A stretch of 64,000 nucleotides of DNA from an uncultured Coriobacteriales bacterium (GCA_934636245.1 CAKUAI010000018.1:1-64000); one strand, 5' to 3'. Numbered from the stretch's first letter, positions 51,660 to 61,191 are shown. The notes: a model not told the origin generated them from the letters alone. Numbers and translations: made by a program.

Positions 51660-52406
51660 CTACTCTTGCTCCTGTGACACCACGACGCTGTTCAAGAACT
51701 CGCGATCCTGTGCAAGCAGGCCGCGGGTCAAAAGCGCCAGACCCTGGTAGAGGTCGGTCTGGGCGATGCGCTCCATGTCATTGGCGAGGAACGGCGTCCA
51801 GGAGAGAAGGTGGCGCAGCAGGAACATCCGTTGCTCATCGAGCAGCTCCAAGGCGCGCTCGTCCTCGCCGGCCTCCAGGGCCTGGCGGGCACGGCGGGCC
51901 ATCATCTGCATGTACTCGAGCTCGAGGGCGATGTGGTCCTCGGGGTCCTCCCAGCTTGCGTCGACGGCGAAGCCGCTCTCGCGGTACGCCTCGACAATCT
52001 CGTCGCGCGCCTCCTGCATGAGCAGGCGCTTCTCGGAGGTATACACGCTCTCGAAGGGATAGGCGGCGGCGTAGGCGTTGTTGCCGTGGCCGATGAACAC
52101 GCGGGCGTAGTCGCGCGCCAGGTCGAGCAGGGCGTCGTCGCGGTGACTCGCGCAGTACAGCGCGATGCGGCGGTACCCTGCGTCCACGTCGTCGTTGCCC
52201 GTTGCCGCAGGAAACGCTGCCTCGCACAGCCCCTTGTAGAAATCCGCGTCCATCTCGACCTTGTACAGGCGGCTCAGCAGGCCATACATGTTCTCGCGCT
52301 GCTCGTTGAGACCCACGAGCATCGCGCGGTCCTGCTCGCCCAGCGCCGCGCCCGCGTCGGTTCCCGCGGCAGCCTCGTCCATCATGTTCTTCTTTTCCTC
52401 AGCCAT
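51660..52406 (-). CDS. TorD/DmsD-family molybdoenzyme chaperone
   Basis: A 248-residue soluble all-helical protein. It fits the TorD family, which binds the Tat signal and apo-form of DMSO-reductase-type enzymes and holds them for cofactor insertion. RENMYGLLSRLYKVEMDADFY near residue 30 is the conserved opening, and YPFESVYTSEKRLLMQE at ~115 the family centre. EDHIALELEYMQMM lies further on. The start at 52406 has GGGAGAGG upstream. Partner: the oxidoreductase at 54244-57336. Confidence 0.9.
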   Translation of the reverse strand: MAEEKKNMMDEAAAGTDAGAALGEQDRAMLVGLNEQRENMYGLLSRLYKVEMDADFYKGLCEAAFPAATGNDDVDAGYRRIALYCASHRDDALLDLARDYARVFIGHGNNAYAAAYPFESVYTSEKRLLMQEARDEIVEAYRESGFAVDASWEDPEDHIALELEYMQMMARRARQALEAGEDERALELLDEQRMFLLRHLLSWTPFLANDMERIAQTDLYQGLALLTRGLLAQDREFLNSVVVSQEQE

Positions 52407-52462
52407 GTCCCTCTCCCATCCCATCCTCAAACGAAACTCGCCAGACGATTCGGCAAGCTTGT

Positions 52463-53266
52463 CTACTTCTGTCCCAAGCTCTGCAGCAGCTTGCGCCCCA
52501 CCTCGGTGATCTTCCAGGCGCCGTCCCACTCGATGGCGCCGTTGCGATCGAGGTAATCCATGAAGAACTGCGCCGTCTTCTTGGGATACTCGAGCACGGG
52601 GTTGGTGTTGACCTGCATCTTGATCTCGTTGATGGAGGCGCCGTCACCCTCGCACATGCCCAAGATTTCGGTGAACACCTCGGTGTAGTCCCTCTGCTCA
52701 TGCATGATCTGAGTGAGCGCGTCGAGCGGATCGTTGGACTCGACTGCCTCCAAGCCCTCGGGCGTCGTCTTCCACATGGCCTCGGGGGGCTGAGTCGGGC
52801 GCAGGTAGGTCTTGCCGTCCTCCTCGACTTCCTCGAGCTTGGGCTCGACCTTCCCGTAAGGCCGACCGTCAAGCGTGAGCTTCTCAAGCGCGCCGGCCTC
52901 CTCAAGCATGGTGCGGAAGCTTGCGGCGTTGAACACGCAGTGCCTCTTGGCGCGCAGCCCCTCCACGACCTTCTCGATGTCCTCGGCACGCTGCGGCTCG
53001 CGGCACACCTGCATGATGTTGATCAGCCAACGCTTGAACGGCGGCATGTCCTCAAAGAGCTGCTCGATGCGCTCACGGGCGGGAATCTCCTGAGCGACAG
53101 GCTTCTGCGTGGCGGCCGCCTCTTCGGGCGTGCCGATGTAGCCGAACGTCTCGGCCCTCTCGTCAGCGTCCTTCTCCTCCTCGACGTCGAGGGGATCGTA
53201 TTCGCGCCCCTCCTCGAACATCGCGAGTTCGTCGGCGTCAAGCATGTCATCCATACGCTCAGTCAT
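52463..53266 (-). CDS. Acidic accessory protein of the molybdoenzyme operon
   Basis: A 267-residue soluble protein. The first ~60 residues are strongly acidic. Two winged-helix-like segments follow: PPFKRWLINIMQVCREPQ at ~75, and ITEVGRKLLQSLG at the end after DYLDRNGAIEWDG. No metal-binding motif or membrane segment. I know of no named family. Position between the ferredoxin subunit and the chaperone suggests a role in maturing or regulating the enzyme. Confidence 0.8.
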   Translation of the reverse strand: MTERMDDMLDADELAMFEEGREYDPLDVEEEKDADERAETFGYIGTPEEAAATQKPVAQEIPARERIEQLFEDMPPFKRWLINIMQVCREPQRAEDIEKVVEGLRAKRHCVFNAASFRTMLEEAGALEKLTLDGRPYGKVEPKLEEVEEDGKTYLRPTQPPEAMWKTTPEGLEAVESNDPLDALTQIMHEQRDYTEVFTEILGMCEGDGASINEIKMQVNTNPVLEYPKKTAQFFMDYLDRNGAIEWDGAWKITEVGRKLLQSLGQK

Positions 53267-53290
53267 AGTTCATCCCTTTTTCCGTGAGAC

Positions 53291-53413
53291 CCGGCGGGGC
53301 ACGCCTTCGCGACGCGTCCCGCCGGCATGGGTGGCGGCGTGCGCACCTTCGTCATGTCGCGCACGCCGCCCTGAGGGCCCATCGTGGCCGGGCACGCTCA
53401 CACGCACCCGGCC
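53291..53413. promoter_or_regulatory. Three consecutive hairpins between operon genes
   Basis: CCGGCGGGG/CCCGCCGG (53291-53325), GGCGGCGTGCGC/GCGCACGCCGCC (53333-53370) and GGCCGGG/CCCGGCC (53386-53413) follow each other in the gap between ferredoxin stop and accessory-gene start. They could partly terminate transcription or protect the upstream mRNA. Confidence 0.6.
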
Positions 53414-53500
53414 ACCTCATTCTTACTTACCATGCATATCTGCGCTTATGCGCTTCTATGCTTTACAACGCAAGGCCGAACATATCGTTCGAATACCCCA

Positions 53501-54247
53501 TTACACCAGGGGCTTTGCCTCTTCGCGAGACTTGGTGGGAGCCGTGGGGTCGAAGAAGAACTCCGGGTTGGTCTGCCACTTCACGCCACGAAGGATGTAG
53601 GCAAAGCTCGGGTCGTTGCCCGAGTCGTTCAGGTGGTACACCTCGGCGTCGTCGTAGGCGTTGATCGCGTCGACGAGCTTGGCGCGGCTGCCCACGTTGG
53701 CGTCGTAATCCACGGGGTTGAGCTTCTTGAAGTCGTCGCCCGAGGAAACGTCGAGAGGAGCCGGGCCCTCGAAGGACTCGATGCCCTCGTCGAGGTCGCC
53801 GAAGTAGCGGGCACGGCCGCCGCACTGCGCGACGCAGCTGGGCAGCAGGCCCTCATCGACGCGGTCGGCGCACATGTTGCACTTCTGCACCACGTTGAGG
53901 TCGGCGTCGAGGTAGCGCACGCCGTAGGGGCAGGCGCTCACGCAGGCCTGGCAGCCGATGCACTGCTCGGAGTCAACGACGACGATGCCGTCCTCGCGCT
54001 TGTAGGTGGCGCCGGTGGGGCACACGTTCACGCACTCGGGGTTGGCGCAGTGCTGGCACGACAGCGGCAGGAAGTACATCTCAACGTTGGGGAACTGGCC
54101 GCCCTCCTCCTTGGGCACCGGGCCCATGCGGACGACCTTGTTCCAGTAGCTTCCAATCGGCACCTCGTTCTGGACCTTGCAGGCAACCGAGCAGGCGAGG
54201 CAGCCCACGCAACGGTTCAGGTCTGTTATGATCGCTTTGCGGCTCAT
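53501..54247 (-). CDS. DmsB-like 4Fe-4S electron-transfer subunit
   Basis: A 248-residue iron-sulfur subunit with four cluster motifs: CVGCLACSVACK (13-24), CQHCANPECVNVCP, CIGCQACVSACP and CNMCADRVDEGLLPSCVAQC. The arrangement is the four-cluster DmsB/NrfC type. No signal peptide, as usual for subunits carried by the catalytic partner through Tat. Conserved RYFGDLDEGIE marks the end of the cluster domain; ~90 further residues follow. The start overlaps the catalytic gene's stop by four bases. Confidence 0.95.
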   Translation of the reverse strand: MSRKAIITDLNRCVGCLACSVACKVQNEVPIGSYWNKVVRMGPVPKEEGGQFPNVEMYFLPLSCQHCANPECVNVCPTGATYKREDGIVVVDSEQCIGCQACVSACPYGVRYLDADLNVVQKCNMCADRVDEGLLPSCVAQCGGRARYFGDLDEGIESFEGPAPLDVSSGDDFKKLNPVDYDANVGSRAKLVDAINAYDDAEVYHLNDSGNDPSFAYILRGVKWQTNPEFFFDPTAPTKSREEAKPLV

Positions 54248-57200
54248 AGCTGCACTCCGTTCCTCTCAGCGTAGTTCTTCTGGCTCTCCTCGTTGTCGTA
54301 CACGGGCAGCCATTCCTTCAGACGCGGGTCGTCCGAGGTGTAGATCATCTCGGTGCCGTCGACATCGCAGGGCACGGGGTTGCCGTTGGGCGAGTTCTCG
54401 GCCGTTGCCTTGTAGATGTTCACGTTGTAGGCACGCGCGTAGCTCGAACCGCAGATGGGGTCACGCAGGTCCTTGTTCACGAGCGTGTTCACGTTCACGA
54501 GGTCGAGACCCTTCGTGGCGCCATGGAACTCAGGCATCCACCACTGGTGCTCGCAGTTGATGGTGCCGGGACGGATGCCGTAGTACAGGTCCGCAACCTG
54601 GCGGATCTTGTGACGAGGCGACTCGATCCACACCCAGTCGCCCTGCTCGATGCCCAGCTCAGCGGCATCGGCGGGGTTGATTTCCACGCGAGGCGCGGGC
54701 CACTGCTCGCGGCACCAGGGGAGCTGACGGTGCTCGGAGTGGAAGTACACCGGGATGCGGCGGCCGGTGGTCATGATGAAGGGATACTCGGTGACGTACT
54801 CGGGGTTGGCAACGGGACCCTCGGGCGGCTCGGTGTAGGTCGGCAGAGTGAACGGGCCGATCTTGTCGAACTGGTCGCCGCTCTTGGAGTCAGGCATCGA
54901 GTAATGGTCGATGTCCTGGCCGTAGAAGGGATGCTCGGGGGTGTGCACGGTCTCGAGCTTGGTGCACCAGATCTCCTGCTTCTTGGTGGGGGTGCCCAGG
55001 CCGGGGGCGCCGAACGTCACGCCACCGCCACCGATGTTCTGCGAGCTCACCTTGATGCCGGTCTCATAGCGGCGATAGGTGCCCCAGGTGTCGGGCTGCA
55101 GCTTCTTGCAGTCCTGCATGCCCTGCTCCTGGAAGTAGCTCTTGAACTTCTCCCAGGCAGAGTCACCGGGGTAGTCGGCGATGAGGTCGGCGTAGCGAGC
55201 AACGGCGGCGTCGAGGTCCTTGATGGAGTCGGGCCACTTCTCCTCGTCAGTCTCCGCACCCGGATGCCACGGGATGCCGCAGGCCTTGGCCAGCTGGATG
55301 ATGACGTCGACGTCGAACCACGTCTCACCAAGAGGCTCGACCGTCTTGCAGTGGCAGCCCTCGTGGCCGCCGCAGCCCTGCGAGGTACGCACGCAGTCGA
55401 CCTCGAGCCAGTGGCGGACGGGCAGCAGGATGTCGGCGAGCTGAGACGTGGGCGTGTGCCACAGGTCCAGGTCGAGGAAGAAGTCGAGCTGCTTCAGGCC
55501 CTCCCAGGCGTACAGGGCGTTGGACATGTTCATGAGGTCGCCGGACTGGCAGATGCCCATGTAGATGGGGTACTGGGCGCGCTCGGAACGGTTGCAGCAG
55601 TCCCAAATGGCCGTGGAGTCGCCCCAGATGCCCAGGTCGGGAAGCATGGGGATGTCGTTCACGCCGGCGATGTTGGCCCACTTGTCCGCAGCCTCGGGAC
55701 CGGCGAACGGGAAGATGGAGATCTCGGCACCCATGTCGAACTCTTCCATGCCGATGGGGCCCTGGGTCTGGCCGCGGTTGCCGCCGGGGGTGTCGAAGTT
55801 GCCCGTCAGGCCAACGATGGCGTCGATGGCACGGGAGCACTGCACCGAGTTGCAGGAGTGCTCGATGGCGAGCATGTACTGGATGCCGCCGTTGCCGTAA
55901 CCCGTCTCGGGATGGAGCGGGGTGGCGTAGGTCGTGGCAGCCTCGACGATGAGGTCGGCGTCGACGCCCGTGATCTCAGCCACGGTGTCGGGGTCGTAGT
56001 TGTTCACGTGGGCGCAGAAGTAATCCCACACGGGCTTGGCCTTGACCTTCGAGCCGTCCTTGAGCGTGACCTCGATCTCGCCGCACTCGTAGTCGGGGTC
56101 GATGAGCGGGTCGCAACGGCTGAAGTCGGTCTTCTCAACGACGTAGCCAGGCTCGACACCGGGGGCAGCGTTGGGCAGGTCGGGCACGAAGCCGTCCATC
56201 TCGCGCGTGCTCTCCTTGAGCTCGAGGGGCTTCTCGCCCTGCCAGTAGCCCGTGGAGGCGTCGTGCCACACGAGCTCGCCGCTCAGCTTGTCGTACACCA
56301 TGAAGCGGGTGCTCGAGCCGCCCTCGACGATGTCGCTCTCCTTGAGGAGCTTCGTCTTGAGGGGATCGCCATTGAAGCGCGAGCCCGCAGCGGTCTCGGT
56401 TGCCTCCATGTCCTCCACCACGAGGTAGGGCAGGTCGGTCCAGCGCTTGACCCATATCTCGTCGTAGAGCTTGTTGTTCACGATGACGTTGAGCCAGCCC
56501 AGGGCCATGGCGGCGTCGGTGCCGGGGCGCAGGGGCAGCCAGATGTCGGCCTCCTTGCCCAGGTTGGTCATGCGCGGGTCGACGATGATGAACTTCTCGG
56601 CCTTCGCAGCAGCGTCGACCATGGTGCGGCACGAGTCGTCGTAGTTGGAGAGCTCGGCGCCGCCGCCCCACACGACCAAGACGGGAGCGCGGTCGACGGT
56701 GGCGTTCCAGGAGTAGGCGCGGTTGGACTGCAGCGAGGTACCCACGTGGCGCGGGCCCTTGCAGATCTGGTAGGCCTGGTCGGTGTTCACGGAGTCAAGA
56801 ATGCCCGTGAGACCCAGGGCGCTGGCCATGCAGTAGATGCGCGAGGTGCCGCACATCGTGAGACCGGCGTTGCTGCCACGCTGAGCCTTGATCTCGTTGA
56901 TCTTCTCAGCGGAGGTCTGAAGAGCCTCGTCCCAGGAGATACGCACCCAGCCGGGATCGTCCTCGCCCTTGGGGTTCGTGCGCTTCAGCGGGTAGCGCAG
57001 ACGGTCGGGGTGGTAGCAAGCCTGCAGCGAGGCCTGGCTCTTCGAGCAGCAGTTGCCCGAGGAAGCCATGGACGACTCGTCGCCCTCGACCTTCACGGCG
57101 CGGCCGTTCTCCACCGTTACCCACACTGCGCACTCCATCTTGCCGCAGCCACGGCACATGGTGCGGATGCGCTTGGTCGTGCCCTCATTGGTGGGTACCG

Positions 57201-57336
57201 AGCCAGAGTTGTGGGTCTCGGCCAGAGCCGGGGTCGCCTTGGCACCGGCTACAACCAAACCGGCAGCCGCAGCCAGGCCCACAAACGAGCGTCGTGACAC
57301 GTCGGTGTTGAGCGACCACTTCAATTCGCGTTCCAC
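54244..57336 (-). CDS. Tat-exported molybdopterin oxidoreductase, DMSO reductase family
   Basis: A 1030-residue catalytic subunit. The Tat motif SRRSFVG is at 14-20. The first 4Fe-4S cluster is bound by Cys61, 64, 69 and one of 96/97. Then come WVRISWDEAL, the cofactor-binding GGGAELSNYDD at ~245, VDPRMTNLGKEADIW, RPGTDAAMALGWLN, and the C-terminal MopB domain with MTTGRRIPVYFHSEHRQLPW. It takes electrons to reduce, or remove oxygen from, an unknown substrate outside the cell. The GTG start at 57336 has GGAGG seven bases upstream. The overall style resembles the large, substrate-specific enzymes of gut Coriobacteriia, including catechol dehydroxylases; I cannot assign a substrate. Confidence 0.94.
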   Translation of the reverse strand: MERELKWSLNTDVSRRSFVGLAAAAGLVVAGAKATPALAETHNSGSVPTNEGTTKRIRTMCRGCGKMECAVWVTVENGRAVKVEGDESSMASSGNCCSKSQASLQACYHPDRLRYPLKRTNPKGEDDPGWVRISWDEALQTSAEKINEIKAQRGSNAGLTMCGTSRIYCMASALGLTGILDSVNTDQAYQICKGPRHVGTSLQSNRAYSWNATVDRAPVLVVWGGGAELSNYDDSCRTMVDAAAKAEKFIIVDPRMTNLGKEADIWLPLRPGTDAAMALGWLNVIVNNKLYDEIWVKRWTDLPYLVVEDMEATETAAGSRFNGDPLKTKLLKESDIVEGGSSTRFMVYDKLSGELVWHDASTGYWQGEKPLELKESTREMDGFVPDLPNAAPGVEPGYVVEKTDFSRCDPLIDPDYECGEIEVTLKDGSKVKAKPVWDYFCAHVNNYDPDTVAEITGVDADLIVEAATTYATPLHPETGYGNGGIQYMLAIEHSCNSVQCSRAIDAIVGLTGNFDTPGGNRGQTQGPIGMEEFDMGAEISIFPFAGPEAADKWANIAGVNDIPMLPDLGIWGDSTAIWDCCNRSERAQYPIYMGICQSGDLMNMSNALYAWEGLKQLDFFLDLDLWHTPTSQLADILLPVRHWLEVDCVRTSQGCGGHEGCHCKTVEPLGETWFDVDVIIQLAKACGIPWHPGAETDEEKWPDSIKDLDAAVARYADLIADYPGDSAWEKFKSYFQEQGMQDCKKLQPDTWGTYRRYETGIKVSSQNIGGGGVTFGAPGLGTPTKKQEIWCTKLETVHTPEHPFYGQDIDHYSMPDSKSGDQFDKIGPFTLPTYTEPPEGPVANPEYVTEYPFIMTTGRRIPVYFHSEHRQLPWCREQWPAPRVEINPADAAELGIEQGDWVWIESPRHKIRQVADLYYGIRPGTINCEHQWWMPEFHGATKGLDLVNVNTLVNKDLRDPICGSSYARAYNVNIYKATAENSPNGNPVPCDVDGTEMIYTSDDPRLKEWLPVYDNEESQKNYAERNGVQL

Positions 57337-57581
57337 AGTGATTCCTCCTTCTTCTTTCCCTGCCTTCACAACACTGCCAACCGAGGCACGGCTGGGGGCG
57401 GCGGCGCAACGCGCCTCGACTGGCACACCATGCCTTGCACGCCTCGGGGCAGCCTCTCGGATTGACCGAAACGCCGTCCCACGGGTACCCCCAACGCTTT
57501 GCGATTGTGCTCATATAACCCCCGGCGCGTATCGCCCTGGGTTAGGTATCAATTTGGGCAGGTCAAAAGTGAGGTAGTTTC

Positions 57582-57600
57582 CTACCACAGGCTGTGGTAG
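57582..57600. promoter_or_regulatory. Palindromic operator candidate between oxidoreductase and LuxR genes
   Basis: CTACCACAGGCTGTGGTAG is a perfect 8+8 palindrome with a 3-base centre. A partial half-site GTAGTTTCCTAC overlaps it on the left. It lies between the divergent oxidoreductase (57336) and LuxR gene (57688), the natural place for the regulator's binding site. Confidence 0.6.
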
Positions 57601-57687
57601 AGGACGGGGTCAAGCGAGATTCAAGAGGGCGACAAGGGTGAGTTGGCGTACAATTGCTTAGTCATACGGAAGAGACAGAGGGGATTC

Positions 57688-59487
57688 GTGGCAGGGGAGA
57701 CTTCAACAGGCACCGCGCGTCGCATGCCTGTCGGACAATCGAGCGCGTCGGCAAGGACCCGGTTTGCGGCCAGCCTCAGCCTGGGCATTTTCATGCTCGC
57801 ACTTGAGAGTGAGCGCCTCTCGGCACTCATGCACGTTGGCGAGACCCCCAGCGTCGCACCGATTCAGACTTCCCTTGTCACGCTTGTGTTCTTCATCGTA
57901 GGCGTCTTGCTCGTATGCCTGCGACCACCGCGCAAGCCCGCTCCCGCAGCAGCAATCTGCGCTGTGGCGCTTGCTTGCTCGCTTGGTGTGGCAAGCCTGT
58001 TCTTCCTTCAGCGCGCCTCAGCGCTCTTTGCGATCCAGTTCCTCGGTGACCTGGTGTTTTCGCTCTCGCCCCCGGTGTTGATCTACTTCTGGCTGCAGCG
58101 TTGCATGCCGTTTGGCAAATCATTTGTCATAGAGAGCTTCGGTATGGCCGCGGTGACGCTGGGCTGCCTCAGCATACTCACCATTGTGTTGAAGCACTCC
58201 GTTGCCCTTATCCTCGTCGCCCTGCTTCCCCTGGTAGGCGCAGCTTTGCTGTGCGCGGTGGAACCCGCCGGGGCATATGGCGGCGCGGGTACGTTCGCCG
58301 AGAACGGTCCCCGAGGACATGTGGGCAATCTCGACGAAGACCGCACTCAGGCCGGCACGCGTTGGAGCGCCCTGAAGGCGATGGGCAGCCTTGCCCACCA
58401 CGATTCCGAGAAAGCCGAGGATGCGAGCCTTGGCAAGCTGACACGCAACGCTCTTGTGAGACTTATCCCCTTCTTCTGCTATGCGCTCCTGTTCGGCAGC
58501 GTCCATTCTTCATGGCTCGTTCATCAAGACGAGGCTTCAGTTGGCATGTGGGTGCAGCTGGGCGCCGGCGTGGGCACCATCTTGTGCGGCCTGGCGGCGC
58601 TTGCCCTCTCGCGCATACGGTGGGGGCGCGCGCTTGAGAACATCACGCACCTGCTGCTTACAGCCTTCGCCATCGTGGCGCTGTGGCTCTCCACGTTCCT
58701 TGCCAGCAACTACGTGTTTGCTTACCTGGTGCTGCTCAACATCGCTCAAAAACTGACGTTCATGCTGATGCTTGTGTTTGGGTTTCCATTCGCCCGCAGC
58801 AGCTCCCAGCGCACCTCGCTGTGGTCCATTGCTTACCTGAGCTTCTTTGCTGGCACGTGCGTGAGCTCCCTTCTGGGCAACACGTGCACCGTAACCGTGC
58901 TCAACATCGTCTGTGCAGCCGCGCTTGCAGTCTTGCTTCTGGCTGATATCGCAGGCATCGCAGCCCTCTACAGCTTGGCACCATATGAGGATTCAGATCA
59001 CACGGCCGGCTTGGGAACCGAGAAGGTTACGCCCCGCGGAACGGACACCGTGGGAACCGTGCCCGACAGGGCGGATAGCGCGAGATTCACGTCCGGCGAA
59101 GCAGGCGCTGGGACCTCGAGCACAGACAGCATGCAGCTGAGCGCCGCAGAAACCAACGGCGGCATGCTCGCTGACGAGACCTCTTCCGCACGCTCAATGG
59201 ATGGCGGCGCAGCAACACCCAGGCACGATGCCCAGCAGCCCTCAAACGGCTTCGACCGGCTCCCTTACACCTGTCACCTCATCGCCGTGGAGTACGACCT
59301 CACGCGGCGCGAAGAAGAGATTTTGCAACTGCTTGTGCGCGGGCGCACCGCCTCGCGCATTGCCGAGACGTTGTGCATCACCACGGCCACCACGCGCACC
59401 CACCTGCGCAACATCTACGCCAAGCTCGGCGTTCACAGCCAACAGGACATCCTCGACATGTACGAGGACTTCGCCTCCCGGGGGTAG
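57688..59487 (+). CDS. LuxR-family regulator with membrane domain
   Basis: A 599-residue protein. Residues ~30-455 contain about 12 membrane helices in an MFS-like layout. A long acidic, Ser/Thr-rich cytosolic linker at ~460-535 leads to a C-terminal LuxR-type helix-turn-helix (DLTRREEEILQLLVRGRTAS then CITTATTRTHLRNIYAKLG). This design is common in Eggerthella and relatives, next to specialised oxidoreductase genes, where the membrane part is thought to sense the substrate. GTG start at 57688 with AGAGGGG upstream; a longer TTG-started frame exists but is weaker. It is divergent from the oxidoreductase and shares the palindrome with it. Confidence 0.9.
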   Translation: MAGETSTGTARRMPVGQSSASARTRFAASLSLGIFMLALESERLSALMHVGETPSVAPIQTSLVTLVFFIVGVLLVCLRPPRKPAPAAAICAVALACSLGVASLFFLQRASALFAIQFLGDLVFSLSPPVLIYFWLQRCMPFGKSFVIESFGMAAVTLGCLSILTIVLKHSVALILVALLPLVGAALLCAVEPAGAYGGAGTFAENGPRGHVGNLDEDRTQAGTRWSALKAMGSLAHHDSEKAEDASLGKLTRNALVRLIPFFCYALLFGSVHSSWLVHQDEASVGMWVQLGAGVGTILCGLAALALSRIRWGRALENITHLLLTAFAIVALWLSTFLASNYVFAYLVLLNIAQKLTFMLMLVFGFPFARSSSQRTSLWSIAYLSFFAGTCVSSLLGNTCTVTVLNIVCAAALAVLLLADIAGIAALYSLAPYEDSDHTAGLGTEKVTPRGTDTVGTVPDRADSARFTSGEAGAGTSSTDSMQLSAAETNGGMLADETSSARSMDGGAATPRHDAQQPSNGFDRLPYTCHLIAVEYDLTRREEEILQLLVRGRTASRIAETLCITTATTRTHLRNIYAKLGVHSQQDILDMYEDFASRG

Positions 59488-59501
59488 AGGCGAGCACGGA
59501 A

Positions 59502-59518
59502 AGTCTCCGGACGCGGAG
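59502..59518. terminator. Small hairpin after the LuxR gene
   Basis: TCTCCG/CGGAGA with a short loop, 15 bases after the stop. No T-run follows, so this is a weak candidate. Confidence 0.3.
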
Positions 59519-59648
59519 AAATAGACGAAAGGCTCAGATTGCCATCAAGCATGACAAGACAGCGGAAGGAGCAGAATGGCTTTCGCAATTCGAAGACGTT
59601 GTCGTCCGCATGCCGTCCGCCTTTGCGCCCGCTCACCCGGCGCAAGCG

Positions 59649-60962
59649 CTACAACAGCCCCGCCATGTAGATAGGCAGGTATGTGATGGCCCCGTCTTGC
59701 GAAATGTTACCCGTATGCAGGACAACCGCTTTGTCGAGCCCATAGTTCTCAACTTGCAGCAGCCTGTCAAGCGCCGCATGCTTGGTGCTGTAGCGGCCGG
59801 ATTTGACCTCGACCGGCAAGACATCGGGAGTGTGCCGGGCCTCGATGAGAAAGTCCACCTCCCCGACTTTGGTCGTGTTGAAATAAAACAGCGATTCCCG
59901 ACCATGTGCCCGTAGCTCCTGGGCAACGACATTCTCGAAGACCTGGCCGAAGTTGATGTCATCCCTGCATGCGACGACGGCCTCAACATCCGCAGGGGAA
60001 AACGTCGAGAAGAGCAGCCCCACATCATTCATGTAAAACTTGAAGTAGCTATCCTCGCGGCTCAACCCGAGCGGAAACACCGCATCGCTGGCCCGCTTGA
60101 CGGGAATGGCGACGCCCGCGTTCACAAGCCAGTCAAAATCTGACTGCATGTCTTCGAAACGGCGTTTCTTGTCGATGCCCGATACAATGAAGCGGCGGTT
60201 TTCCTTGTTCAGCTGTGCGGGAATCGCCTCAAAGATGGTTTTTATTCGCTGCGCATGCAGGCGGTCAGACACATAACGTGTTATGTCGGCTCGATATGCG
60301 TCGAGGATGCCACGCTGCCGCGCCCGCATGGCTTGTGTGTCGTTGGACGTCACGAACGTCTGGACCGCTTCGGGCATGCCTCCCACAAGCACATAGCGGT
60401 ACAACAGTTCGACAAAGCGGCTGTGGAGAAAGTCAGGTATGGGCTCAACCTTCTCAAAGCATGAGCGGACGGCGTCCCATAGCGACCCGTCGACCCCCAT
60501 AGCCCAGCTGAACTCCTCGAAATCCATGGGGAACATCTCGACGATGTCAATAGTCCCCACGGGCAGTGAGCGAAAGTCATACGCCTCGATCCCAAGCAGC
60601 GAGCCCGAGTAAATCACGTCGAAACGTCCGTCATTTGCCAGATAACGCATCCAGGTTATGGCATCCCCGCAACGCTGAACCTCATCGAAAAAGAGGAGCG
60701 TCTTGCCATCGGGAAGTGGCCGAGTCGCCAGGGCAGTAATACGCATGACTAGGTCCTCGAGACTCGTCGCCCCGCTTATGATGCCGATGGCCTCAGGACG
60801 CTCAACGAAGTCGATTTTAATCATGTCCTGGTAGAATTCGGCAGCGAACTCCTCGATGCTGCTCGTCTTGCCAATCTGCCGTGCTCCTGTGACCAGCAGA
60901 CCCTGCCGATTCCTCGTCCGCTTCCAATCCAGTAGGCGGTCGGTAATCTTTCTCCTGAGCAT
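59649..60962 (-). CDS. AAA_14/DUF4143 family ATPase
   Basis: A 437-residue protein. Walker A is GARQIGKT (26-33), Walker B LLFFDEVQR at ~92. SGSLLGIE and LPVGTIDIVEMFPMDFEEF match the AAA_14 centre. The second half is the DUF4143 domain, a PD-(D/E)XK nuclease-like fold with NTTKVGEVDFLIE and VLPVEVKSG at ~365-400. These ATPases occur widely as singletons; defence or plasmid-like roles are suspected, and no function is proven. The start at 60962 has GAGAGGA; an ATG 14 codons earlier lacks a good site. Confidence 0.9.
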   Translation of the reverse strand: MLRRKITDRLLDWKRTRNRQGLLVTGARQIGKTSSIEEFAAEFYQDMIKIDFVERPEAIGIISGATSLEDLVMRITALATRPLPDGKTLLFFDEVQRCGDAITWMRYLANDGRFDVIYSGSLLGIEAYDFRSLPVGTIDIVEMFPMDFEEFSWAMGVDGSLWDAVRSCFEKVEPIPDFLHSRFVELLYRYVLVGGMPEAVQTFVTSNDTQAMRARQRGILDAYRADITRYVSDRLHAQRIKTIFEAIPAQLNKENRRFIVSGIDKKRRFEDMQSDFDWLVNAGVAIPVKRASDAVFPLGLSREDSYFKFYMNDVGLLFSTFSPADVEAVVACRDDINFGQVFENVVAQELRAHGRESLFYFNTTKVGEVDFLIEARHTPDVLPVEVKSGRYSTKHAALDRLLQVENYGLDKAVVLHTGNISQDGAITYLPIYMAGLL

Positions 60963-61065
60963 GATGATGTCCTCTCTATATGCCACATCATCAAGTATAG
61001 CCATTTACCAGCCGTTTCTGCAAAATTAGCATTGGATTCTGGCGAAATCCTGCAAAATCGGCATT

Positions 61066-61191
61066 GAGGAGCGAGCCATCGGAGACACATGGCCGGACTT
61101 CATCAGAAAACAGCTTGACTGGGCCCTCGCAATGAAAGAACTTCTTTGCGATTTGGGTCTGCAACCCTTTCGAAGCCTCGCTTCATAAGGC
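61066..61191 (+). pseudogene. Possible 3' remnant of an unknown gene
   Basis: A short open stretch ends in TAA and reads EERAIGDTWPDFIRKQLDWA followed by LAMKELLCDLGLQPF. It looks protein-like but has no start or ribosome site; only the tail of a gene would remain. The family is not recognised. A doubled TGCAAAAT(C/T)(G/A)GCATTG lies just before it (61019-61064). Confidence 0.25.

Noticed and set aside
54523..57297. Very long plus-strand open frame opposite the molybdoenzyme gene
   Set aside because: Antisense shadow: the opposite strand carries Tat, Fe-S and MopB motifs, while this frame shows none.
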